A stretch of 64,000 nucleotides of DNA from Streptomyces sp. HUAS MG91. Its GTDB lineage: Bacteria; Actinomycetota; Actinomycetes; Streptomycetales; Streptomycetaceae. The notes under the pieces were generated by a model. That model did no database searches. It was not told where the DNA came from and worked only from the letters and a program-made list of their open reading frames with translations. Position numbers and translations under genes: made by a program. Each line of letters opens with the position of its first letter. The stretch's first letter is position 1. The stretch lies in contig NZ_CP159534.1 in NCBI RefSeq assembly GCF_040529335.1, forward strand, positions 6,200,001-6,264,000. Direction: 5' to 3'. Shown in pieces: positions 1 to 7,693 of the stretch.

Positions 1-142
1 GCTGCGCGGGCCGAGCGGCGCCTCCCCGGCCCAGGGCGGCGCGTCGCCCGACCCGCGCACCCCGTACGGCACGAACATGCCGACGTACGACGACGGTTCG
101 GTGAGTACGCGGCCCACGGCGGGCGAGAACCCCTTCGGGTGA
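1..142 (+). CDS. C-terminal fragment of an unknown protein
   Basis: Only the last 46 codons lie in the window, read from base 2 to a TGA at 140-142. The tail is rich in Gly, Pro, Ser and Ala and ends in GENPFG, which suggests a disordered C-terminus. No domain can be recognised. A new ribosome binding site and WXG100 gene follow 111 bases later, so this could be an earlier gene of the same secretion locus. That is inference from position only. Confidence 0.6.
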   Translation, partial: LRGPSGASPAQGGASPDPRTPYGTNMPTYDDGSVSTRPTAGENPFG

Positions 143-253
143 GGCGGTCTGCGCCGGGGCAGGCAGGCGCCCGGGTGCGTGCTGAATCCGCGGCTCCGTT
201 AGCCTGCTCGGAAGTGATCCGGTCATGTCACGGCTACGGGGAGGAACACGGGG

Positions 254-541
254 ATGGCGGACTTCCAGATCGACACCGATCGCATGAGGACGCTGATCAA
301 CAGGCTGGACCAGGTGGACGACCGCATGCGCGGCGCCCAGCAGCGGCTGAACAAGGTCGGGCCGACCGGCCTCGGCACGGACGGCCTCGACAACGCCTGT
401 GACGACTTCCAGGACGACTGGGGCGACGGCATCAAGCGGATCGCCGACGCGGCCAAGACGCTGCACGAGGGCCTTCAGAAGACGCTCGACGCGTACGAGG
501 CGACCGAACAGGACATCCGGTCGGGCCTCAGCCCGGCATAG
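254..541 (+). CDS. WXG100-family (ESX) protein
   Basis: A 95-residue protein of the size and helical-hairpin character of WXG100 proteins, the small substrates of type VII secretion. The turn motif is seen as DDWGDG with Trp at residue 56, between two amphipathic helices rich in Arg, Asp and Leu. A GGGGAGGAAC ribosome binding site sits 8-9 bases before the ATG. It precedes by 66 bases a larger protein with its own WXG-like head, so the two may be secreted together. The family is clear from length, motif and context. Whether it dimerises with a particular partner is not visible. Confidence 0.8.
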   Translation: MADFQIDTDRMRTLINRLDQVDDRMRGAQQRLNKVGPTGLGTDGLDNACDDFQDDWGDGIKRIADAAKTLHEGLQKTLDAYEATEQDIRSGLSPA

Positions 542-607
542 CCCTGGCCACCGCCACTTCAGGAACGCGCACGGCGTGCGCGACCGCCACGCAACGGGGA
601 GAAGACG

Positions 608-1828
608 ATGGGGATGTTCGACGATCCCGACTGGCCAGGACTGACGTTCAACCCGGCCAAGGGAGATCTGTCCACGATCGAGTCGCTGGCGTACGACGTC
701 AAGACGGTCGGCGACGAGCTCGACGAGCTGCGCGAGATGCTGGTGGGCATCGGCAGGACCGACGGCGTCTGGGAGGGCGAGGCCGCCAGGAAGTTCCAGG
801 AGAAGGTCGGCGAGCTGCCCAAGTACCTGAAGCAGGGCCACGAGTCGATGGCCGCCTGCTCCCGGGCGCTGCGCGGCTGGCACGACGAGCTCGAGACCAT
901 GCAGCGGCAGGCCAAGAGCCTCGACGAACGCGCGGTCGAGGCCCGCAAGCGGCTCGACGAGAAGAACTCCGCGGTCGACCAGGTCAACTCCAGGATCAAC
1001 CAGGCGATGTTCAGCGACATCACCGAGCAGCAGGCCAAGGCCCTTTCGGAGGAGGCCGATTCCGCCTCGGCGGCCGCCCAGGCAGCCGCGTCCGACCTCA
1101 AGATCCTCATCGAGGACGGCGAGGCGCTGCGCCGCTACTGGGAGGAGCAGGCGGAACAGGCGGAGAAGGCCATCCGTGAGGCCGCGAAGAACCGTCCGCC
1201 GGACATCGGCTTCTGGGACAAGGTCACGGGCGGCCTGAAGGGCGCCTGGGACGGGTTCACCGACTTCCTCGCCGAACACGCGGACACGTTCTCCAAGATC
1301 GGATCCGTGCTGTCCATCATCTCCCTGGCGACCATGGCCGTCCCGCCCGTGGGAGCGGTGTTCGGGGCACTGGCCGTCGGCGCCAGCGCGCTCGCGCTGG
1401 CCGGCTACGGGGTCAAGACGGCCCGCGGCGAAAAGGTCGGAGTGATGGACTGGGTCGGCGCGGGCCTGGGCGTGCTGCCCGGTGTCGGAGCGGTCAAGGG
1501 CCTGACGGCCGGAGCGAAGGCGGCCAAGGCCGCGGCGACGGGCGAACGCCTCGCCGGTGTCTTCTCCCATGCCGACGAGATGGCGACCTCGGTCAACGTG
1601 GCCCGGGGCATGGCCGGCGGCGTCATGTACAAGGGCCTGGCGCGGGCGGGCAAGGCGATCGGTCTCGGCGACGAGGCCCTGGACGTCGGAAGCAACGTGA
1701 TGCGCGGAACGATGATCGGCATCAAGGGCATCGGCCTCGCGCACGGACTGGTGTCGGGCGGATCGAGCACGCAGTCGGCCGCCGCGCCGTCCAGCAGCGC
1801 GTTCATGTCGGCGGCGGGAGCGGCCTGA
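608..1828 (+). CDS. WXG-headed secreted-protein candidate with hydrophobic C-terminal half
   Basis: 406 residues. Residues 1-110 look like a WXG/LXG-type helical domain (VWEGEAARKF, Trp 55). Residues 100-200 form a long Ala/Glu/Arg-rich coiled coil. From about residue 220 there are hydrophobic and Gly/Ala-rich segments (around 225-300 and 330-390) of the kind seen in the pretoxin regions of type VII effectors. No catalytic domain follows, and the protein ends in a Ser/Ala tail. It could be a toxin-less effector, a pore-forming protein or a structural secretion protein. A purine-rich GGGGAGAAG lies just before the ATG. The next gene starts 3 bases after the stop, so the two are probably co-translated. 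Confidence 0.7.
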   Translation: MGMFDDPDWPGLTFNPAKGDLSTIESLAYDVKTVGDELDELREMLVGIGRTDGVWEGEAARKFQEKVGELPKYLKQGHESMAACSRALRGWHDELETMQRQAKSLDERAVEARKRLDEKNSAVDQVNSRINQAMFSDITEQQAKALSEEADSASAAAQAAASDLKILIEDGEALRRYWEEQAEQAEKAIREAAKNRPPDIGFWDKVTGGLKGAWDGFTDFLAEHADTFSKIGSVLSIISLATMAVPPVGAVFGALAVGASALALAGYGVKTARGEKVGVMDWVGAGLGVLPGVGAVKGLTAGAKAAKAAATGERLAGVFSHADEMATSVNVARGMAGGVMYKGLARAGKAIGLGDEALDVGSNVMRGTMIGIKGIGLAHGLVSGGSSTQSAAAPSSSAFMSAAGAA

Positions 1829-1831
1829 GCC

Positions 1832-2569
1832 ATGGACACGAGCTTCCGCGCCGCCGGCACCGCCGACATACCCACCGCCGTCTCCGAGCGGCTGCTGTTC
1901 CGGGTGCCGCCCGCCTTCTTCGAGCTGCCTGTCCAGGAGGATCCGGAGCTGGTCGGCGAGGCGCTGATCGAGCTGGCCCAGGACATCTACCCGACGGGCG
2001 ACGCCCCGCTCTGGTTCCAGTACGCGTCGGCCCAGCTGCCGGTGGTCGCCGAGATGATCGAGGAGGGCGTCGGCTACGCGGGCTTCTGCCTGCTCGACCT
2101 CGACGGGCGGCACAGCACGGCGACGGTGACCGCCACCTTGCTGGAATCGGTGCCGGACGGCCGGAAGGCGACGGCCGCGAGTGTCGCCGCGGAACTCTCC
2201 GGTGTCGCCACCGGTGCCGGGGAGGGCACTCTCGTCGAGACGGTGTGGCTGCCGGCGGGCGAGGCGGCCGTCAGGTTCACCTCGGAGATCATGAGCCTTC
2301 CCGCGGAGATCACCGATTCCGGCCGGCCCGAGGAGGTGGAGATCGGGAAGATCGCCGTGTTCCTGCCCCTTCGGCGCCACGCGGAGATGGCCCTCTTCGA
2401 ACTCAGCACTCCGTGCATGCAGGACTGGGACCTGTACTCCGAGCTCTTCTTCAGCATCGTGAACACGCTGGAGGTGAACGATCCCGAGCCTGCGGCGGAC
2501 GACCGGCCCCCGGCCCCACCGCCCCCGCTCACGGAGCCGGAATCGCCGGTTCGGGACGTGTTCGGATGA
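1832..2569 (+). CDS. Hypothetical cytoplasmic protein next to a WXG-headed protein
   Basis: 245 residues, acidic, with no signal peptide and no membrane segment. It is a mixed alpha/beta sequence with a Pro-rich tail (residues about 222-238). I do not recognise the family. It starts 3 bases after the stop of the preceding WXG-headed gene, the classic position for a chaperone or immunity partner, so a protective or EspG-like chaperone role is possible but unproven. Its stop overlaps an ATG (ATGA at 2566-2569) that opens only a nine-codon frame, so the next real gene probably starts at 2582. Confidence 0.6.
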   Translation: MDTSFRAAGTADIPTAVSERLLFRVPPAFFELPVQEDPELVGEALIELAQDIYPTGDAPLWFQYASAQLPVVAEMIEEGVGYAGFCLLDLDGRHSTATVTATLLESVPDGRKATAASVAAELSGVATGAGEGTLVETVWLPAGEAAVRFTSEIMSLPAEITDSGRPEEVEIGKIAVFLPLRRHAEMALFELSTPCMQDWDLYSELFFSIVNTLEVNDPEPAADDRPPAPPPPLTEPESPVRDVFG

Positions 2570-2581
2570 GCAGCGCGGCGC

Positions 2582-3085
2582 ATGCCGAGCGATGACGGCG
2601 CCGCCTCCGAGCAGGCCGCTCCGGGGGTGTTGCCCGTGACGGCCGTTGTCCTGGCGGAGGTGCCTGGGCTGACCGAGGCGGCGCGGACGATCGGCGCCGC
2701 AAGGGGTATCGACTATCTGGCCGACCGGGAGGTCGCGGCGATGCTGCATCGCCATCGGACGCTCCTGGCGCGGATGAATCTGCTCGGCATCTGGGGCGGT
2801 CTGCTTCTCGCGCCCGGAGCCGTTGGCGCCTGGTTCCTGATCGACGCCACTGGCCGGGACGCCCTCGACCCGGTGGCCGGTCCGATCCTCGCCACGCCCG
2901 TACTGCTCCTGCTCGCGGCCGCTCTGTACCTGCTGTCCCGAGCGTTCCGGTCCCGTCGTGTCTGGCTGCGCACGGGGACCCGCGATCAGGTCAACGGATA
3001 CCTTCAGGTCCTGTCCGTGGCGGGCGTCCCGCCGCGCGAACTGCCCGTGTGGCTCAAGCCGTTCAACGGTAGGAAATGGCGATGA
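2582..3085 (+). CDS. Small membrane protein, two TM helices
   Basis: 167 residues. A cytoplasmic N-terminal stretch of about 60 residues is followed by two hydrophobic helices (about 62-84 and 98-122) and a short basic tail. The segment before the first helix (LTEAARTIGAARGIDYL, then a charged helix) aligns without gaps to the region before the first membrane helix of the protein at 3866-5146 (LAYVVQEMSRDHGYDYL). The two therefore appear to be paralogues sharing a membrane-anchor module. Function is unknown. It belongs to the same plus-strand run as its neighbours. Confidence 0.6.
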   Translation: MPSDDGAASEQAAPGVLPVTAVVLAEVPGLTEAARTIGAARGIDYLADREVAAMLHRHRTLLARMNLLGIWGGLLLAPGAVGAWFLIDATGRDALDPVAGPILATPVLLLLAAALYLLSRAFRSRRVWLRTGTRDQVNGYLQVLSVAGVPPRELPVWLKPFNGRKWR

Positions 3086-3134
3086 CGACCCACGGCCCCG
3101 AATCCATTGTCACCGACTTCTTGGGTCAGGAATT

Positions 3135-3752
3135 GTGAGTACCGTATTCAGCGTGCGTTATCCGACGGCGCAGGAAAGGACGACCGGCACCATCCAGCGC
3201 GTCATCGAGGTGCGTGGCGGGGCCGCGCTCTATGTCGCGGGCGTGCTGCCGGAAAAGGACGCGCGGGACGGCTTCGGACCGCATTTCACCGTCTCCGCGG
3301 ATCCGACGGGTCACCAGCCGGTGTGCTCCGTGTCCCGACGGGCGCCCGGGTCCACCCCGGGCACCGATCTGGCTGTGACGGCCCCTGACGGAGCGGAGCT
3401 GGGCGTGCTTCGGCCGCCCCTCCGAGGAGCCGGCGGGCGCCCCCGGTACGAGATGAGCTTCCCGGACGGCACGACGCTGACCGGCCGCCGTGGAACCGTC
3501 AGCGCCTGGATCCTCTACGTGGTGCTCTCGCCGCTGCTGCTCATCTACAACATCGCGGGTCTCGTCGGCGGATACGGCCGCCCCGACTGGCATCTGCCGT
3601 CGCGCACGGCATGGCGGCCCGGGGGCGGCCCCGGCCTGGGGCTCGCGCCCGTGAAGTTCTCCGGCATGACGGACAAGTACAAGGTCCGCACGGACCGCTT
3701 GGACATGCGCGTGGTCTTCGCGCAGGCCGTGCTGCACGAAGGGGACGGCTGA
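3135..3752 (+). CDS. Hypothetical membrane protein, one TM helix
   Basis: 205 residues from a GTG at 3135 (AGGA four bases upstream). An open frame runs further upstream but would overlap the preceding gene by over 100 bases, so the GTG is preferred. The N-terminal half is beta-rich and soluble. One or two hydrophobic stretches lie around residues 120-150, followed by a Pro/Gly-rich segment and a final amphipathic strand. The GTG is embedded in GTGA, the stop of an 18-codon frame at 3082-3138, which suggests translational coupling. I do not recognise the family. Confidence 0.55.
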   Translation: MSTVFSVRYPTAQERTTGTIQRVIEVRGGAALYVAGVLPEKDARDGFGPHFTVSADPTGHQPVCSVSRRAPGSTPGTDLAVTAPDGAELGVLRPPLRGAGGRPRYEMSFPDGTTLTGRRGTVSAWILYVVLSPLLLIYNIAGLVGGYGRPDWHLPSRTAWRPGGGPGLGLAPVKFSGMTDKYKVRTDRLDMRVVFAQAVLHEGDG

Positions 3753-3865
3753 CGGAACCGGCTGACGGAACCGGCTGAAGGAGGCGGTCCCGTCGTGGAC
3801 CAGAACGCCAAGGAGCTCCTGCCGATCGGCGCCCACGCGCTGTCCGCGACCCCCGACTCGCGTAC

Positions 3866-5146
3866 GTGGTTCAGGAGATGAGCCGCGACCACGGCTACGA
3901 CTACCTCGACGACGACATGGTGCGGCGGAGCCTCGCCGAGCACGAGACGTCCCTCAGACGGACGTCGCGCGGAGGGCTGGTCTGGTTCGGAGCTCTGCTT
4001 CTCCTCGTCGGAATCGTCTGGCTCGTGGTGGCAGCGTCCGCCGAGCCGGAGAACGCGCTGAAGGCCGTCGCGCCCCCGGCCGCCGTGCTGGTCCTGGGGG
4101 TCGTGGCCGTGACGCGCGTCTACTACGTGGGCAGACGCAAGCTGGGCCACCCTTTCATCTGGCAGGGCGAGGCCGGCCAGGCCGCGCAAAAATACTGCGA
4201 CCGCGTAGAGATGGACTTCGACGCGCTGGACGACGAGGTCAAAGCCCTGCGGAAGTTCCTGGACACGGAGGCCGACGGCGGGACGGGCCGCGGTGGCGTG
4301 AAGGGCCTCGCGGGCCTGAAACGGCGTGCCGAGAACCTCCAGGAGGAGGCCAGGGAGGCAGGGATGACGATCACGGACTCCGGCGAAGTGGAGGTGGAGC
4401 CGGTGTACGGCCCGGAGTCCCCCGAGTCCGGGAGACTGGCCGAGGAGCGCGAGCGGACCGCCGACTCCCTGGCGAAGCGGGTGCGCACACTGCTCGACGA
4501 CGCGGCCGAGGACGACGCGTGGCTGGCGCAGAGCCTCAAGGTGATCTTCGGTACGGTCGACAACTTCGAGACGGAGAACCGGAAGTTCGGCGTCGTCGAG
4601 GCCACCGCCAAGGACCGGAAGGTCCACAACCAGCTCAACAACGTCGCCGCCTACTTCGCCGTGGCGAAGGGGTGGCCGACGGCCGCCGGCCTGGTCCAGC
4701 ACTACCTGGACGCGAGCGGGAAGCCTGTCGAGGTCGTACCGCAGCAGATGATGGACGAGATCCCCGCCTTCCGTAAGGACGTCGCGGGGACACTGGACAG
4801 CGACGTCCGAAAGCGCGAGGACGGGCCGTTCAGCACCGAGTGGTCCTCGACCGCGCCCGACCCCGCGGACGGCGACAGCAGTACGGAGTGGTACTACGCG
4901 CTCAACCACTTCCAGTACCGGCTCGTCGGGGAGAAGGAGGGGGACGAGATCACGTACCACGTCGAGGTCAAGAAGCGCTACGACTGGGGCATTCCCAGCG
5001 AGCACCGCGCCACGGTGTCCGGGGGTGGCCCCGGGCCGATGGGCATGGATCTGGAGCAGGCCGACATCGCCCACCTCCACAGCGCGCGAACGGCGCGGGA
5101 CTTCGAGGTCTCCGGTTCCTCCGACGACGTGACGGTGACGTCGTGA
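3866..5146 (+). CDS. Membrane-anchored hypothetical protein, probably frameshifted near its start
   Basis: Up to 426 residues from GTG 3866, or 422 from ATG 3878. Residues about 30-80 hold two TM helices. The rest is a cytoplasmic region with a charged coiled coil (about 105-230) and a mixed C-terminal domain. Neither candidate start has a well-placed ribosome binding site. A strong one (AAGGAGG at 3778-3784) instead serves GTG 3795, whose frame runs 28 codons and stops inside the ATG at 3878. Adding one C to the CCCCC run at 3850-3854 joins the two frames into a smooth N-terminus that aligns with the paralogue at 2582. A decayed relative of the C-terminal two thirds lies at 12516-13536. Function is unknown. 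Confidence 0.6.
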   Translation: MVQEMSRDHGYDYLDDDMVRRSLAEHETSLRRTSRGGLVWFGALLLLVGIVWLVVAASAEPENALKAVAPPAAVLVLGVVAVTRVYYVGRRKLGHPFIWQGEAGQAAQKYCDRVEMDFDALDDEVKALRKFLDTEADGGTGRGGVKGLAGLKRRAENLQEEAREAGMTITDSGEVEVEPVYGPESPESGRLAEERERTADSLAKRVRTLLDDAAEDDAWLAQSLKVIFGTVDNFETENRKFGVVEATAKDRKVHNQLNNVAAYFAVAKGWPTAAGLVQHYLDASGKPVEVVPQQMMDEIPAFRKDVAGTLDSDVRKREDGPFSTEWSSTAPDPADGDSSTEWYYALNHFQYRLVGEKEGDEITYHVEVKKRYDWGIPSEHRATVSGGGPGPMGMDLEQADIAHLHSARTARDFEVSGSSDDVTVTS

Positions 5147-5400
5147 ACGGCCGGCGTGAACTGCGGGGCGAGCAAGACAGGCACAGCGAAGACCGCGAGA
5201 CCGGCACAAACACAAGCAACGGCACCGGCACCGGAAGCCCACTGAAGAAGATCGCTCTTTGGGCCGGTCTTGCTCTCTGCGTCGCCTTCATCGCCTGGGT
5301 GGCATGGGGGTTCCTCGAGTTCAACCACGACGTCGACAACCCCAAAGAAGGCGGCTTCTCCGGCTGGCAGTGCGACGCGGGGCGCGACTGCGGTTCGTGA
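5143..5400 (+). CDS. Small single-pass membrane protein
   Basis: 85 residues from a GTG that overlaps the stop of the preceding gene (GTGA at 5143-5146), indicating translational coupling. It has a hydrophilic Ser/Thr/Gly-rich N-terminus of about 34 residues, one TM helix (about 37-58, starting IALWAGLALC) and a short outside tail with two Cys residues. The next gene is 301 bases away, so this is probably the end of the transcript. Function is unknown. Confidence 0.6.
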   Translation: MNGRRELRGEQDRHSEDRETGTNTSNGTGTGSPLKKIALWAGLALCVAFIAWVAWGFLEFNHDVDNPKEGGFSGWQCDAGRDCGS

Positions 5401-5701
5401 GGACGGTGCGCGGCGCGGTGCCCGGATGGGTGAGTGGCGGTCCATCAGGACGGGTGATTGGGTCATGGTGGGGCGTCCGGGGTCATGAGGGTGTCAGAAC
5501 ACGCGCGTCGGCTGGATGCAGTGGGTATGCCACCTATGAGTGTGTATTCGCCACGCTTGTCGCGGAGTTGTGACAGGGAGCACCGGGCGAGGTGTGGGTG
5601 CTGTTCGATAGTCTGGAGACAGACTTGTGACAGGGGACCGGACGTACTGCCCTACACGGGGATGAACGAGACCGACGGGACGAACGGGGAGGGCCAACAG
5701 C
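5401..5701. promoter_or_regulatory. Intergenic region with candidate promoter and operator repeat
   Basis: No convincing gene is seen in these 301 bases. The 11-mer TTGTGACAGGG occurs twice in the same direction (5568-5578 and 5625-5635), with similar bases following each copy. Between them is TAGTCT at 5609-5614, a plausible streptomycete -10 box without a clear -35. This is the likely control region of the ESX/mycosin operon that starts at 5702. The repeat is direct observation and its role is inference. Confidence 0.35.
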
Positions 5702-6109
5702 ATGGCCGGTGACGGATACAAGGTCGATCTGAGTGCGCTCGACAACGTCATCAAGAAGCTGAACGGGATCATCGGGGACCTCGGCAAGACGAGCCAGGAC
5801 ACCAAGCACAAGACGTACCTCGCGTCGGGGGCTCTGGGATTCAGCCCCTCCTGTGAGGCTCCATTCCAGGAAGCTGACGACCTCGCCGCTGCCCATGGCG
5901 ACATGAAGACGTACCTGGAGTCCGTCGTCCATCACCTCGAGGAGGTCATGGACGATTTCGGTGCGAAGACCAAGAGGGCGCACGGGGCGTATCAGGACGC
6001 AGAGGCCGACACGGCCAGCGCTGTGAACGGTGCGCACACGGCGTCGACTTCCTCCTCGACCGCGGGGAGTAACGCGAGCTCGACGGCGGGGTCGATGTCG
6101 GGTGCGTAG
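5702..6109 (+). CDS. ESX-like small secreted-protein candidate
   Basis: 135 residues. The first 100 form two helical stretches separated by a short turn region, as in WXG100 proteins, but no WXG is present. The last 30 residues are almost all Ser, Ala, Thr and Gly. A GGGGAGG ribosome binding site precedes the ATG. It is the first gene of an operon with a WXG-bearing Gly-rich protein and a mycosin, so secretion through the type VII system is likely. The assignment rests on fold-like character and context rather than a strict motif. Confidence 0.55.
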   Translation: MAGDGYKVDLSALDNVIKKLNGIIGDLGKTSQDTKHKTYLASGALGFSPSCEAPFQEADDLAAAHGDMKTYLESVVHHLEEVMDDFGAKTKRAHGAYQDAEADTASAVNGAHTASTSSSTAGSNASSTAGSMSGA

Positions 6110-6177
6110 GGGGAGTCGCAAGGACAGCAGTGGGCGCGTCGGACGCGTAGCGAGAGGCGAAGGAGGCCTGGGCCACA

Positions 6178-7599
6178 GTGAGTGACAAGGACGCGGACTA
6201 CACGTACAACGCTCCGACTCAGTGCTATGTCGGCAAACACACCAGCGACTTCAAGAACTACAACATGGACCAGATGAAGGCCATGGTGCAGGGCGCTAGT
6301 CCTGGCGGTGTACGCGAGGTGTCGGAGGGCTGGAAGGCTATCCGTGACCAGCTCGTTGAGACGAAGACTGTCTACGAGGCTGCAGTGGCGGAGGTACTCC
6401 AGGACTGGGAAGGCACGTCGGCCGACCAGTTCCAGGCCCGGTCGAAGGTCATCTCGAAGAAGATCCAGGACACGTCCACATTCGCTGAGAACCTCTCGAC
6501 GACAATGGCCAACGCCGCTGTTGTGCTTGAGCGGATCAAGCCCGAGGTCATGGCGATGGAGAAGCCGGGTACGGGGAGCAGCCTCTGGGACAAGGCGACG
6601 GACGGCGGTCGCGACGAGGAAGGCCTCAACCGCGACATCTCCAATAAGGGTGTCTCTGCGCAGGAGATCGTCGACAATCGCGAAGGCGATATGTCGGCTG
6701 GGCGCGAGGCGCAGATGAAGATGGCCGTCAAGATGGAGGAACTTGGGGCTGCCTACAACGGGCAGAGCCAGTCGATCGGGACGTGGTCGAAGAGGCAGCA
6801 CGACGACGGCGAGGACTATCCGGGTGAGCCCGGTGGCATTGCTCCTGTGCCGATTGTCGCTGGCTCCGTCACTAGCCCCTCCTCCCGCTCTGCAGCGAGC
6901 AACCTCAGCCGCTCTACTGGCTCGGGTTCGCCGATCGCTGGTGCGCAGTCGCCGAACGCCAGTACTGACGGCATCAGTGGTGGCATCGGCTCGCAGAAGC
7001 CAGGGACCGGTTCGCAGATCGGCGCCGGGAATCTCAGCTTTGGTGGTTCGGGCGCTGGAGCTGGGGCCGTGGGTTCCGGCGTCGGCGCGGGCGGTGGCAT
7101 CAGCGGTGGCATCGTTGGGACCGGAGCCGGTGCTGGCACGGGCGGTATCGGCGGTGCGGCTATCGGCGGCGGGATCGGTGCCGGCGCAGGCCTTGGCGCG
7201 GGTGCTGCAGGGCGAGGTGCGGGCGCTGGCGGCCGGGGTACGGGCGGCGTGGGGCGTGGTGGCCTTGGCGCAGGCGGCTCGGGTTCAGGCGCGGCCGGCA
7301 AGCCGGGTGCCAAGGGCGTTAAGGGCGAGTCGCTCGCACGCACGAAGGGCGGCGCGATCGGCAAGTCCGTAGTGAAGCCTGGGTCCGGTCAGCAGGGAGG
7401 CTCGGCTCTGCGCCAGAAGCCGAAGACCGCTACAGGTGGAACCGGAACGAACGCCGGGCGCAATGGCATGGCCGGACGCGGTACCCAGGCGAACGGCAAG
7501 GACAAGAAGCGGCGCGACAACTCCCGTCCGGACTATCTGGTCGAGGACGAGCAGACTTGGGCGAATGACCGCGTGGTCAACCCCAAGGTCGTGGAGTAG
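6178..7599 (+). CDS. WXG-headed, glycine-rich type VII substrate candidate
   Basis: 473 residues from a GTG with AAGGAGG eleven bases upstream. Residues about 28-180 are helical and contain a WXG-type turn (DWEGTSADQF, Trp 77), resembling the N-terminal modules of PPE and WXG effectors. Residues about 215-400 are dominated by Gly, Ala and Ser with repeated GAGAG and GGIG units, reminiscent of mycobacterial PE_PGRS tails. The C-terminus is basic and then acidic. It lies between the small ESX-like gene and the mycosin gene, and a hairpin terminator follows at 7637. It may be cleaved by the neighbouring protease, which is inference. Confidence 0.65.
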   Translation: MSDKDADYTYNAPTQCYVGKHTSDFKNYNMDQMKAMVQGASPGGVREVSEGWKAIRDQLVETKTVYEAAVAEVLQDWEGTSADQFQARSKVISKKIQDTSTFAENLSTTMANAAVVLERIKPEVMAMEKPGTGSSLWDKATDGGRDEEGLNRDISNKGVSAQEIVDNREGDMSAGREAQMKMAVKMEELGAAYNGQSQSIGTWSKRQHDDGEDYPGEPGGIAPVPIVAGSVTSPSSRSAASNLSRSTGSGSPIAGAQSPNASTDGISGGIGSQKPGTGSQIGAGNLSFGGSGAGAGAVGSGVGAGGGISGGIVGTGAGAGTGGIGGAAIGGGIGAGAGLGAGAAGRGAGAGGRGTGGVGRGGLGAGGSGSGAAGKPGAKGVKGESLARTKGGAIGKSVVKPGSGQQGGSALRQKPKTATGGTGTNAGRNGMAGRGTQANGKDKKRRDNSRPDYLVEDEQTWANDRVVNPKVVE

Positions 7600-7636
7600 C
7601 CAGATCTACTGGTTAAGTGTGCGGTGACGACAAGAC

Positions 7637-7666
7637 GGGGCCCGCAGCCTTCGGGCTGTGGGCCCC
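7637..7666 (+). terminator. Hairpin between the Gly-rich gene and mycP
   Basis: A 13-bp stem (GGGGCCCGCAGCC with GGCTGTGGGCCCC, one G-U pair) around a 4-base loop. There is no strong T-run. It lies 37 bases after the stop and 27 before the mycosin start, so it could end or attenuate the upstream transcript. Confidence 0.6.
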
Positions 7667-7693
7667 GACCTGCGAGGGATGAGGTGTAACGGC

